From the NCBI RefSeq assembly GCF_041080835.1, contig NZ_CP129683.1:2108001-2172000 (forward strand): DNA of 64,000 bases, written 5' to 3'. This DNA is from Bifidobacterium sp. WK012_4_13 (GTDB lineage Bacteria; Actinomycetota; Actinomycetes; Actinomycetales; Bifidobacteriaceae). Under the pieces are notes generated by a model that searched no databases, was not told where the DNA came from, and was given only the letters and a program-made list of their open reading frames with translations. The position numbers and the translations under genes are program-made. Positions 33,870 to 41,874 of the stretch are shown one piece after another. Every line of letters begins with the position of its first letter. Within the stretch, counting starts at the first letter, position 1.

Positions 33870-33949
33870 TCGCCCACCTTCTTGATGGCCCAGCCCTTGC
33901 CTGATATGCGCATCAGGTAGGAATCACAGGCCACTGCGAAGGTGGGCGA
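33870..33949 (-). terminator. Inverted repeat downstream of galE
   Basis: TCGCCCACCTTC (33,870) and its exact complement (33,938-33,949) enclose 56 bp that themselves contain a small dyad (CCTGATATGCGCATCAGG). It lies 30 nt after the galE stop, so it may end the galE transcript, but no T run is seen. Confidence 0.45.
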
Positions 33950-33978
33950 ATGTTCGGCGGTTGACAGACTGACGGAGG

Positions 33979-34989
33979 TCAGCCGTTCTGCTTCCAGCCA
34001 TCAACGTCGATGTGATGCTCAGGATTTGCCTGCCATGCATCCCACGCGGATCTGACGATGTCTTCGACGCCATACTTCGCGTGCCAGTCCATCTCTTCGT
34101 TGATGCGCTTCGGTGAGCCGATAAGGTGCGGTGGATCGCCCGCACGGCGTGCCATGACAGCTTCCTTGAATGGCAGGCCGGTGACCTTCTTCACCTCGTC
34201 GACGATCTGACGGACAGAAGTGCCTTCGCCGGTTCCGACGTTGAAGGCATCGTATTTGCGTTCGTCGCGGTCAAGATAGCTGAGCGCTGCGATGTGGGCA
34301 TCGGCCAGATCGGCGACATGAATGTAGTCGCGGACGCATGTGCCATCGGGAGTGGGATAGTCGTCACCGAAGATGGCCGGTGCCTTGCCCTGCTTCAAGC
34401 GGTCGAAGAGCATGGGAATTAGGTTCAGGATTGCAGGGTCTTCGAGCTCCACGGGGCCGCAGCCTGCGACGTTGAAGTAGCGCAGCGCGCAGAAGCGAAT
34501 GCCGAAGGGCTCTTCGCATGCGCGCGCCATCCATTCGCCGAAGAGCTTCGTCTGGCCATAAGGATTGATCGGAACCATCGGCACCACATCTTCAGGAACA
34601 ACGTCCACCGGTGGAACGCCGTAGGTTGCAGCCGAGCTTGAGAACACGAGCTTCTTCGCGCCGGCGGTTGCCATGCCCTGAAGCACATTCAGCATGCCGT
34701 TGATGTTCTGCTGGTAGTACCACAGTGGCTTTGCGACGGATTCGCCAACCTGCTTGCGGGCTGCGAAGTGAATGACCGAGTCGACATCGTTGTCCTTGAT
34801 GATTTCCGCTATGCGTCTGTCTGAACCAGGAGCTGAAACGTCTGCGCCATACAGGCGCGCACCTTCGATTCGCGTTGGCTTTCCGTAGCTCAGATCGTCG
34901 ACCACGACGACCTTCTGGCCTGCCTGATGAAGGGCATGAACAACGTGAGCGCCAATGTATCCGCATCCGCCAGTGACGAGAACTGTCAT
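33979..34989 (-). CDS. galE: UDP-glucose 4-epimerase
   Basis: A 336-residue short-chain-dehydrogenase-type epimerase that interconverts UDP-glucose and UDP-galactose with bound NAD. It opens with the glycine motif TGGCGYIGAHV; the catalytic pair is in SSSAATYG (Ser/Thr) and YGQTKLFGEW (Tyr and Lys). GDDYPTPDGTCVRDYIHVADLA is the classical GalE signature. The start at 34,989 begins the glycine motif at residue 6 and has AGGAAGG upstream; the frame extends to 35,055 without such features. It can serve galactose catabolism and supply UDP-galactose for surface polysaccharides such as the one predicted at 40.8-45.5 kb. Confidence 0.95.
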   Translation of the reverse strand: MTVLVTGGCGYIGAHVVHALHQAGQKVVVVDDLSYGKPTRIEGARLYGADVSAPGSDRRIAEIIKDNDVDSVIHFAARKQVGESVAKPLWYYQQNINGMLNVLQGMATAGAKKLVFSSSAATYGVPPVDVVPEDVVPMVPINPYGQTKLFGEWMARACEEPFGIRFCALRYFNVAGCGPVELEDPAILNLIPMLFDRLKQGKAPAIFGDDYPTPDGTCVRDYIHVADLADAHIAALSYLDRDERKYDAFNVGTGEGTSVRQIVDEVKKVTGLPFKEAVMARRAGDPPHLIGSPKRINEEMDWHAKYGVEDIVRSAWDAWQANPEHHIDVDGWKQNG

Positions 34990-35372
34990 AAGTTGCCTTC
35001 CTAGGAGTGTGTGAACTATTGAGCGACTATGCGTGAGAAATTGAGCATAGCCCAAGCATTATGTTCACATTTGCTTCTTTATGTTCGATTTTTTTCGTTT
35101 TTAGTATATCACACGAACATCAATGAACAACAATCATTATGGAGCCGGACGTCTCCCCATTGGAACTGCCCGATTCCCTGAATTGCCGTCCTGCCGTTGT
35201 CTGTGCCTTGGATTCGGGGAATTGCGGCTATCCTCTATAGGGAATGCGTTGCGTCTCGTCGCAGTGAGTCGTGCCGTGTGACTTGGCATCGTTCCGCTTC
35301 GTCGGTACGATGCCGAATGTCGGAGATTGCGAAGGCGATGAATGCCCTGCCATATATATAAAGGAGTCGTGA
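34990..35372. promoter_or_regulatory. 383-bp divergent region between galE and trmB with repeated TTATGTTC boxes
   Basis: TTATGTTC occurs at 35,059 and 35,079, exactly 20 bp (two helical turns) apart, and its complement core GAACAT at 35,115, with a further GAACAA at 35,125. They flank an AT-rich core (TTTTTTTCGTTTTTAGTATATC) that probably holds the galE promoter. The pattern suits a DeoR- or SorC-type regulator binding phased sites. A Shine-Dalgarno AAAGGAG lies before trmB. Confidence 0.5.
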
Positions 35373-36251
35373 ATGAGTGTGAATGAGCCGATTGGTTCCC
35401 CTGCCGGGTCGTCGGAATATGCAGGCCGACGCTCCATAGTCTCCTACGTCAGGCGTTCTGGCCATATCGATCCGAGATTGCAACGAGCTTGGGAAAAGTA
35501 CCATGATCGGTTCCTGATAGACCTCCATGCCCAGCCAGGCGTCGAACAATACGATTCCGCAGAGATGGCTGAACGCGCGAGCCTCGAGGTTCCAGAAGGG
35601 TTCGTGTTGGACGAGGCGTTCATAGAAGAGCGCTGGGGAAATTCGAATCCCTTGACTGTCGAGGTCGGAACGGGGCAGGGGGAGAACATCGTCGCCGCGG
35701 CAGCGGAACACCGTGATAGGAACTTTCTGGCTGTGGAAGTGTATACGGTCGGCTTGGCCCATACGATGCTCATGGCAGGCAAGGCAGGATTGACGAATCT
35801 GCGGTTGGCACAGGTCAACGCACCCGAACTGTTCGCCGCCGCCGTTCCGGGGAGCGTCGCCGAAGTGTGGACCTTCTTCCCGGATCCTTGGCCGAAGATG
35901 AGGCATCACAAGCGAAGAATCATTCAGCCGGAATTTGCGAGAAGCGTTTCCCGAGCTCTGATTCAGAGTGGCGTATGGCGGATCGCGACCGATATTGACG
36001 ATTATGCCTTGCATGTCCACGAGGTTTTGGATGACGCCGATTTTCTGATCAACTGCGGAACTCTCAAGGTGAGGCTGCCGCTCGAGCATGTCGGCAAGGG
36101 GACTGCTGGGCAGGCGCAGGAGCTGCCGCACGGGGAATTCATGGAATCCGAGAGGTTTGAAGGGCGCACGCTGACCAACTTCGAGCGCAAGGGTCTGCAT
36201 GCCGGCCGAACCATCCATGACTTCACCTATCGTGCAGCAGCGTCGATCTGA
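35373..36251 (+). CDS. trmB: tRNA (guanine-N7-)-methyltransferase
   Basis: A 292-residue SAM-dependent methyltransferase that modifies G46 in the variable loop of tRNAs. The SAM site is [12 protein letters not shown]; the TrmB signature [16 protein letters not shown] is complete, followed by [16 protein letters not shown]. An N-terminal extension of ~75 residues is usual in actinobacterial members. ATG at 35,373 has AAAGGAG upstream. Confidence 0.93.
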   Translation: MSVNEPIGSPAGSSEYAGRRSIVSYVRRSGHIDPRLQRAWEKYHDRFLIDLHAQPGVEQYDSAEMAERASLEVPEGFVLDEAFIEERWGNSNPLTVEVGTGQGENIVAAAAEHRDRNFLAVEVYTVGLAHTMLMAGKAGLTNLRLAQVNAPELFAAAVPGSVAEVWTFFPDPWPKMRHHKRRIIQPEFARSVSRALIQSGVWRIATDIDDYALHVHEVLDDADFLINCGTLKVRLPLEHVGKGTAGQAQELPHGEFMESERFEGRTLTNFERKGLHAGRTIHDFTYRAAASI

Positions 36252-36595
36252 AATAGAGATGCTTCCCCCCAACGCGTCTCCCTGCCTCGGATCGTGAAGT
36301 GGTGGGATCGAGCCGTGTTCGGGCAATGCGTGATTTGTGACTGACGGTGTCTTTTTTTGGGAGGGGGGGGCTGTCGGTTTGGATGTGCTGTAAGTGTCGC
36401 AAAGTGGCGGCTTCATTTCGTTTTATGAGACTGATGCGAAGAGTCGCGGCCAGTGATTTTGATTAACAGAAACGTTTCGGTAAAGTATGTCTGGGATATG
36501 AGAGAGCGGGCGGAAGGAGTGTTCTCAAGTAGAACTGGCCGTCCATGCATGTTTTGGCAGTCGATATCCCAACCATGTCCAAAGGAGGGCAAGAA
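36252..36595. promoter_or_regulatory. 344-bp promoter region with LacI-type operator and poly-T/poly-G runs
   Basis: A run of seven T (36,352-36,358), then GGGA and eight G (36,363-36,370), lies in the left half. GAAACGTTTC at 36,469-36,478 is a perfect palindrome of the LacI/GalR operator type, within AATTTTGATTAACA-like AT-rich DNA that should hold the promoter. AAAGGAGGG precedes the ATG at 36,596. No gene is seen. Confidence 0.55.
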
Positions 36596-39500
36596 ATGAA
36601 CAAAGTTGTTCGTTCTGGTGCGGCGCTGCTTGCGATAAGCATGAGTTTCGCCCTTACGCCTGTAACCGCCATGGCGGCAACGGCACAGGAGCAAATAGGC
36701 AATGCGACCGTCGACAATTTTCCGAATTCCCCATCACCAAGCTCATCGAGCTTTGATTGGGCGCAACGTGCCAAGGATTATGATTCCTATGTCTATGATT
36801 GGTCTGACCGAGGCAGCTTTACGACAATCTCCACAGATGCCAGCGCTCTGAATATGCCTGCAGGATCGGTGACATACAAGATGCCGGCGTATTACGGTGA
36901 TACTCGGGTCCAGGGGACGTCCGGCAATGGCAATCAGGAAGCAGTGAACGAAATAGCGTCCGTTGTCGGCGCGAGTCTTGTAGGAATCGATAAATCAAAG
37001 CAGAATGGCCAGGATTATGTCGATATGCTCAGGACCTTCTACCATCCCGATTTGGGAGTCGCAAAGAATTCTCCATCATCTGCGTCATCCGCACCGGGAT
37101 CTGACTCGATCTGGTACACTACCGTCGCGAATGTGCTGTATTACATGCTCGGCTCACAATATCCCGACGTCACTGACATGAACTCGATGCTGAAATCAAT
37201 CGCGAACCAATACTATGAGATGCTGGATTCCCTCGGCGGAGCAAACGCGAATATCACCATGCAAGACTATGATTTCGCCACTCACACAGCGGTTTCTGGG
37301 CGGAACGAAGGCGGGGAAGCCGCTGCCGGAGCGGCCGCGATCCTGCTCTGGGCTCATGCGAAATTCAACGATGCCAAATATCTGCAAGGTGCTGAATGGG
37401 CGATGGAAGCCCTGGAGCGTTCCAATCAGAATCTGTATTACGAGGTCGTTCCCGTTCTTGCCCCCTACATCGCTGCGCGCATGAATGCAGAGGATGGGAC
37501 TGACTATGACATATCGAAATATATTGGCTGGATGATCGGTGGATCCAATGTCCGATCAGGTTGGGGAACTCTGACGGGGAACTGGGGCGGCATCGATGTC
37601 TCAGGCTTGGTCGGCTCGCAAACAGATGGAGGGCCGGAGGGAGGAACCAACGGCAACAAGGGCTATGCCTTTGCGATGAATTCCTTTGCCATGCCACTCA
37701 TCGCAGCCACTGCTAAATATGATTCTCGCTATGCGAGTCTCATTGGCCGATGGATGCTCAACATCGACAATGCATCGCGATATTTCTATGCGGACCAGCT
37801 CACGGCAAGTCAGCAATATTATGGCAGCAAATACATCAATGATCCTGCTCATGTCATTGCATATGAGGGACTCACTTCTTCGGGTTCGGCAGGCATCAAG
37901 GCGATGGGTGACGTTCCCGAGCGTTCGGGGAGCTGGGGAGTCGGTGGCGATGCAACAAGTCTTGGACTGTATGGCTCATCGTGGGTAGGTTTCATGGGCG
38001 CCGCGCTGCATGGCACGAATGTGTCGGGAGTGCTTCGTACCGATCTCAACGCCTTGGATTTCTTTGGCTCGAATCCATATCCGACTTCGCTGTATTACAA
38101 CCCAAACTCGACTGCTGCGAGTGTCAAGGTGAGCGTCGACTCAGTATCGGACCTCTATGATTCCGTCTCCAATTCGGTTGTCGCGAGGAATGTCTCAGAA
38201 TCCGCGAACATACAGATTCCCGCTGGCGAATCGATGGTTCTTGTTCAGGTTCCTGCAGGTGCCACACAGTCAACCAAGGGTTCGGAGACACTTTTTGACG
38301 GCAAGGCGGTTGCCTGGGACCGTGGCTCGAACCGAGACCTTGCACTTGATGCGGCACAGATAAGTGCAACTTCCACGGCAGAGAATTCTTCGGCCAGCGC
38401 AGTGAATGATGGCGATATCGACACTGCATGGATGTCTGATGGAGCCGGAAGTCAGTCTTTGACGGTTGATCTGGGGGCGAGCAAGGTCATCGCTCATCTA
38501 TCGATAGTATGGGGTGAAGAGGCTGCCTCGGAATTCAGTGTGGAGACATCAGCTGACGGTTTGAATTGGAATGAACAGGAGCAAGTCACTGATGCAAGCG
38601 GTGGAAGGACGGCGGTCTCCTTTGCGCCGACGAATGCCAGATATGCACGGATAACTATGACAAAGCCGGTGATACCCGATGCAAATGGATATTCCATACG
38701 AAGTCTGAGCGTCAGTGGAGCGGATGGTTCAGAGGATCTCGCGCTTCATTCAGTGACGAAATCCTCCTCAACTTCAAGCAGCTCCACAACTGGCAATCCA
38801 AGTAATGCAACAGACGGTGATCCAACCACACGTTGGGAATCCTCGACAGGCGATCCCCAATGGCTGGAAGTTGATCTAGGAAAGGAGAGAGCAGTCGGAA
38901 GTGTCTCCGTGTCATGGGAGACTGCAGCGGCCAAGCATTATGAAATTCAGGTTTCATCTGATGGCGAAGCGTGGAGAAGCGTCGCAGCAGTGACCAATGC
39001 GACGTCTCCCATCACGGTGTCAACCGATCTGCCGAGTGGCACAGAGGCAAGATATGTCAGGATCTATGGCACATCGAGACTGACCACCTACGCGTACAGT
39101 GTCTTTGCATTCAACGTGTACGCACCTGCGAACTCTCAGACCACCAATCCGGACTCGACGGCTGCGACGCGACCCACCGAAATCGTGAGTATGCGTTCAG
39201 ATTCGCAGGTTGCTGCGATGCCGAATCAGGCCTTGAAATCCGACCCTTCTGGGGCTTCCAGAAAGGGTGGCATTATCGCGAAGACCACCACAGTCGTATT
39301 GGCGAAAGGATTGACTCCAAGCTCAGAAATGAAGGCTGTATGGCTGGCACACAGTTCTGAACGGTCAGACTCTCAGTATGTCACGGCCGAGACCTGGAAA
39401 GGAACGACTACCAAGGAAGGCACCATCGAGATGAAGGGATTTTCTCCTAATCCGGGAATATATACGGTTCGGGTGACCGATGCCTATGGCGCAAGTGCGT

Positions 39501-39793
39501 CAGTGACAGATGTCAGGGTCGCTGCGAAGGGTAACCCCGACGATTCAGGATCGTCGACGTCAGAGCCTTCGTCAGCGCCGGTGCCACCATCTCCATCCTC
39601 GTCATCAAAACCTGGTGTGACGGCTTCATCAGGGTCTCCGCATACGCCTGCTGTGAATTCGACGGAGTCTCAAAAGACTGGAACCACAGGGCTCGCTCAT
39701 TCTGGTGCATCGATCATGATATTCGTGTTGATAGCTGGACTGGGGCTCGCTCTAGGATCGCTTGCCCTGATGGTTCGAAAGTCGGGTAGATAG
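36596..39793 (+). CDS. Cell-surface protein: unrecognised (alpha/alpha)-barrel-like enzyme domain, two discoidin domains, LAHSG sorting signal
   Basis: A 1065-residue exported protein. ATG at 36,596 follows AAAGGAGGG; signal peptide ~1-27 (ends TAMAAT). Residues ~45-560 form a helical domain with repeats such as NEGGEAAAGAAAILLWAHAK and AEWAMEALERSNQNLYYEVV, like an (alpha/alpha)6 toroid glycosidase or lyase; I cannot place the family. Two F5/8-type C (CBM32-like) domains follow (~590-725 and ~730-860; NDGDIDTAWMSDG, TDGDPTTRWESS), then an Ig-like domain (~875-985), a Pro/Ser-rich linker and LAHSG at 1033-1037 with a hydrophobic helix and basic end. The LacI-type operator upstream suggests carbohydrate-induced expression. 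Role inferred: surface attack on a glycan. Confidence 0.75.
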   Translation: MNKVVRSGAALLAISMSFALTPVTAMAATAQEQIGNATVDNFPNSPSPSSSSFDWAQRAKDYDSYVYDWSDRGSFTTISTDASALNMPAGSVTYKMPAYYGDTRVQGTSGNGNQEAVNEIASVVGASLVGIDKSKQNGQDYVDMLRTFYHPDLGVAKNSPSSASSAPGSDSIWYTTVANVLYYMLGSQYPDVTDMNSMLKSIANQYYEMLDSLGGANANITMQDYDFATHTAVSGRNEGGEAAAGAAAILLWAHAKFNDAKYLQGAEWAMEALERSNQNLYYEVVPVLAPYIAARMNAEDGTDYDISKYIGWMIGGSNVRSGWGTLTGNWGGIDVSGLVGSQTDGGPEGGTNGNKGYAFAMNSFAMPLIAATAKYDSRYASLIGRWMLNIDNASRYFYADQLTASQQYYGSKYINDPAHVIAYEGLTSSGSAGIKAMGDVPERSGSWGVGGDATSLGLYGSSWVGFMGAALHGTNVSGVLRTDLNALDFFGSNPYPTSLYYNPNSTAASVKVSVDSVSDLYDSVSNSVVARNVSESANIQIPAGESMVLVQVPAGATQSTKGSETLFDGKAVAWDRGSNRDLALDAAQISATSTAENSSASAVNDGDIDTAWMSDGAGSQSLTVDLGASKVIAHLSIVWGEEAASEFSVETSADGLNWNEQEQVTDASGGRTAVSFAPTNARYARITMTKPVIPDANGYSIRSLSVSGADGSEDLALHSVTKSSSTSSSSTTGNPSNATDGDPTTRWESSTGDPQWLEVDLGKERAVGSVSVSWETAAAKHYEIQVSSDGEAWRSVAAVTNATSPITVSTDLPSGTEARYVRIYGTSRLTTYAYSVFAFNVYAPANSQTTNPDSTAATRPTEIVSMRSDSQVAAMPNQALKSDPSGASRKGGIIAKTTTVVLAKGLTPSSEMKAVWLAHSSERSDSQYVTAETWKGTTTKEGTIEMKGFSPNPGIYTVRVTDAYGASASVTDVRVAAKGNPDDSGSSTSEPSSAPVPPSPSSSSKPGVTASSGSPHTPAVNSTESQKTGTTGLAHSGASIMIFVLIAGLGLALGSLALMVRKSGR

Positions 39794-39905
39794 GCGCTGG
39801 CTTCATGAAGATTGACAATCGGCCATGAGATGGCTGCGATGTGCTGTGGACTCGTGGGCTGCCGATGATGCCGATCCATTGACGTGGCTTGAATCCAGAT
39901 TATCC

Positions 39906-39943
39906 GTTCGGCTACGACGGGCATGTGTCCGCCGTAGCCGAAT
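39906..39943. terminator. Hairpin between the surface enzyme and tRNA-Glu
   Basis: GTTCGGCTACGACGG pairs with CCGCCGTAGCCGAAT (two imperfect positions) about 110 nt after the stop codon. It is a likely terminator though no long T run follows. Confidence 0.6.
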
Positions 39944-40031
39944 GGCATGCCATTCCTGAATATGCGGTGAGAGGGAATTAAGGCACGCCGGGTTGCCCAA
40001 TCCCGAAGTTTTGCGTATGATATTTTTGTTT

Positions 40032-40103
40032 GCCCCCGTCGTCTAACGGTTAGGACACCAGACTTTCAATCTGACAACGAGAGTCCGACTCTCTCCGGGG
40101 GTA
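40032..40103 (+). tRNA. tRNA-Glu (anticodon TTC)
   Basis: Cloverleaf with acceptor GCCCCCG/CGGGGGT (terminal G-T pair, common in actinobacterial tRNA-Glu), D-arm TCGTCTAACGGTTAGGACA, anticodon stem CAGAC...TCTG with TTC, and T-arm GAGAGTCCGACTCTC. CCA is not encoded. A short hairpin with T run (GAGACCACTGCTTCAGTGGTC, TTTTTCTTTTTC) follows at 40,108-40,140. Confidence 0.95.
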
Positions 40104-40107
40104 CTCA

Positions 40108-40140
40108 TGAGACCACTGCTTCAGTGGTCTTTTTCTTTTT
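40108..40140 (+). terminator. Terminator of tRNA-Glu
   Basis: GACCACTG pairs with CAGTGGTC over a 3-nt loop (GACCACTGCTTCAGTGGTC), followed by TTTTTCTTTTTC directly after the tRNA. Confidence 0.85.
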
Positions 40141-40828
40141 CTGCATTTTCTTTTTTACTGACTTTTTCTTTTCAAAGTCGAACCCGTTTCATGTCTATTC
40201 CCGGGATCGAGGGCTTGTGCAGGGGGGAGATGGCTCGAACGCCTTCACTCCGTCCGCTCTCCGCACTACCATCTCATAGTGGGAAGCGAAAGCTTATAGA
40301 AACACAATAGGGGAACTACTTGGTGGGGTAGAACTATGGCTGGATGAGACAACGTTCGCAAGAACATATGAGATACACGCAATTGAAATTCACTTTTCCC
40401 ATATAGGGGAACAAAACATATGGCTTTGTGCATGAGCGTGCATTGTGAGCGGCTCATGTTGTGAGCAGCTTGTGTTTTGAAAATCCATGTATTGAAAAAT
40501 CTGTGTTTAGAGAAATCTGTGTTTTGAGAAGTCTGTGTTTTGAGAAGTTAATCGAAATCAATGGGCATTGAGCTGAATCGACGTGCCCGATCTATTCAAA
40601 AAAGCGTCCCCGATACCGCTGCATTCAAACCTTTTGCAACATCAATCCTGTAGCACAGGGTATTGGGAGGAATCCACGAGATGGATTCGTATGTCTAGAT
40701 CGGCAAGTGATTCAAACCGGCTGCAGCATCTGCTGCGCCTGTTTCAGCATGACAATTCATCGCTTCTCGCCGGACTCGGAAACACTCGATGCTTCGATGC
40801 GAACCATCGTATAAGGAAGGGAATCTTC
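40141..40828. other. Leader region of the exopolysaccharide operon (688 bp)
   Basis: No convincing long gene. It contains 16-nt tandem repeats at 40,471-40,549 and a possible six-codon reading frame (40,681-40,698) behind GGGAGG. The frame of the next gene stays open back to 40,583, but the upstream part does not look like protein and has no well-placed ribosome binding site. Confidence 0.5.
40471..40549. repeat. Degenerate 16-nt tandem repeats
   Basis: About five units of the type TGTGTTTTGAGAAGTC follow one another, the last two nearly identical and the first ones decayed (TGTGTTTTGAAAATCCA, TGTATTGAAAAATC, TGTGTTTAGAGAAATC). They lie in the leader of the exopolysaccharide operon. Confidence 0.8.
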
Positions 40829-41692
40829 TTGAGTAAACGTCATACAATAATATCTGGTCTCATGGCGCTGTTCATCCTGTTTCCAGTCATGGCCATCATT
40901 TTCTATGATATCGAGCTGAATGCTCCGCATATTTTGATAGCTACGATAATCTTGGTCGTCGCTGGCTTGGCCGCGGGGGCTCTTCTCCCTGGAACCGTGA
41001 CGACATGGATCATAATCCTGCTCACTGTCGTCGGTGCGGCAATACTGCTGTTCGGAACGGTTCCGATTTCAATTTTCCAGAAGTTGATTCTGCTTGTCGC
41101 CTTTCCTGCCAGTGCGGGCATCATGTCCATCGTGCGCTATGCATTGATCAGATTTGGCTGGGTCACTTTCAGCAGGCGTGCGGTGGAGAGATACACGCAG
41201 CACTATAATCGAACCACCAAGCTGCAGACGGGCTACAACGCAGCAAAGATGTATCGGAAAATCGTGCACTTCGTCCAGGATGACTACGATCCAACGCTTT
41301 GGTACACCGTCACTGCGGTGCACTGGGCGCATGGTTCGCAATATAGGCAATTCCACGCCGCCAACTACGATGCGACCCTCAGCGAAATAGCAGGGGTGCT
41401 GAAGGAAGATCGTCTGCCGTCCGAATCGCTCTATTATCTTGGACACGGAACATTCCTCATCATCTCTCACCAACTGCCCGACGAGACATATGAGAAGCGC
41501 AACGAATTCACCAAGAGCCACCTGGACCAGCTGAGAAGCACCGGTACCACCGTGCAGTTCAAGTGGGGCAGTCTGAAGATAGACCGTTCCAACGTCACTG
41601 ATTATCTGACATTGAAGGATGCTGTCAGACGCTTGCAGCGCGATATGGAAACGGATCTCGTGGTTGAGTATCTCAAGGGTGATGTTGCCTGA
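40829..41692 (+). CDS. Four-helix membrane protein with degenerate GGDEF domain, first gene of the exopolysaccharide operon
   Basis: A 287-residue protein if started at TTG 40,829, which has AAGGAAGGG eight nt upstream and begins directly before the first of four membrane helices; ATG at 40,691 is the alternative (333 residues). The cytoplasmic half (~115-287) has the size and layout of a GGDEF domain, but the signature is GHGTF in YYLGHGTFLII and the allosteric RxxD is replaced (RLPSE), so it should neither make cyclic di-GMP nor bind it in the canonical way. Degenerate GGDEF proteins head synthase-dependent exopolysaccharide operons in lactobacilli and Listeria-type clusters (family knowledge). 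Likely role: scaffold or signal input for the synthase. Its stop overlaps the next start (TGATG). Confidence 0.75.
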   Translation: MSKRHTIISGLMALFILFPVMAIIFYDIELNAPHILIATIILVVAGLAAGALLPGTVTTWIIILLTVVGAAILLFGTVPISIFQKLILLVAFPASAGIMSIVRYALIRFGWVTFSRRAVERYTQHYNRTTKLQTGYNAAKMYRKIVHFVQDDYDPTLWYTVTAVHWAHGSQYRQFHAANYDATLSEIAGVLKEDRLPSESLYYLGHGTFLIISHQLPDETYEKRNEFTKSHLDQLRSTGTTVQFKWGSLKIDRSNVTDYLTLKDAVRRLQRDMETDLVVEYLKGDVA

Positions 41693-41874
41693 TGGACACA
41701 TTTTTTTGGTGGTTCGCGGTCGTTGTAAGCCTGCTCTTCTTCGTGGTCATGCTGGTCATAATCGTATGCCAGTGGATCATCTATTACCGCATCGAACGAA
41801 CGACATTGAAGCAGCAGAAGACACAGGAGACAGAGGAAGACTATGGAAACGATGAAACCGAGGTGAAAGCATAG
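41692..41874 (+). CDS. 60-residue single-helix membrane peptide of the exopolysaccharide operon
   Basis: MDTFFWWFAVVVSLLFFVVM... is one long hydrophobic helix, followed by a charged, Glu/Gln-rich cytoplasmic tail ending ETEVKA. Start and stop both overlap the neighbouring genes by 1-3 nt (TGATG; TAGTG), so it is almost certainly translated and produced in step with the synthase. Small PgaD- or PssE-like subunits occupy this place in related synthase operons; sequence alone does not prove homology. Confidence 0.75.
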   Translation: MDTFFWWFAVVVSLLFFVVMLVIIVCQWIIYYRIERTTLKQQKTQETEEDYGNDETEVKA

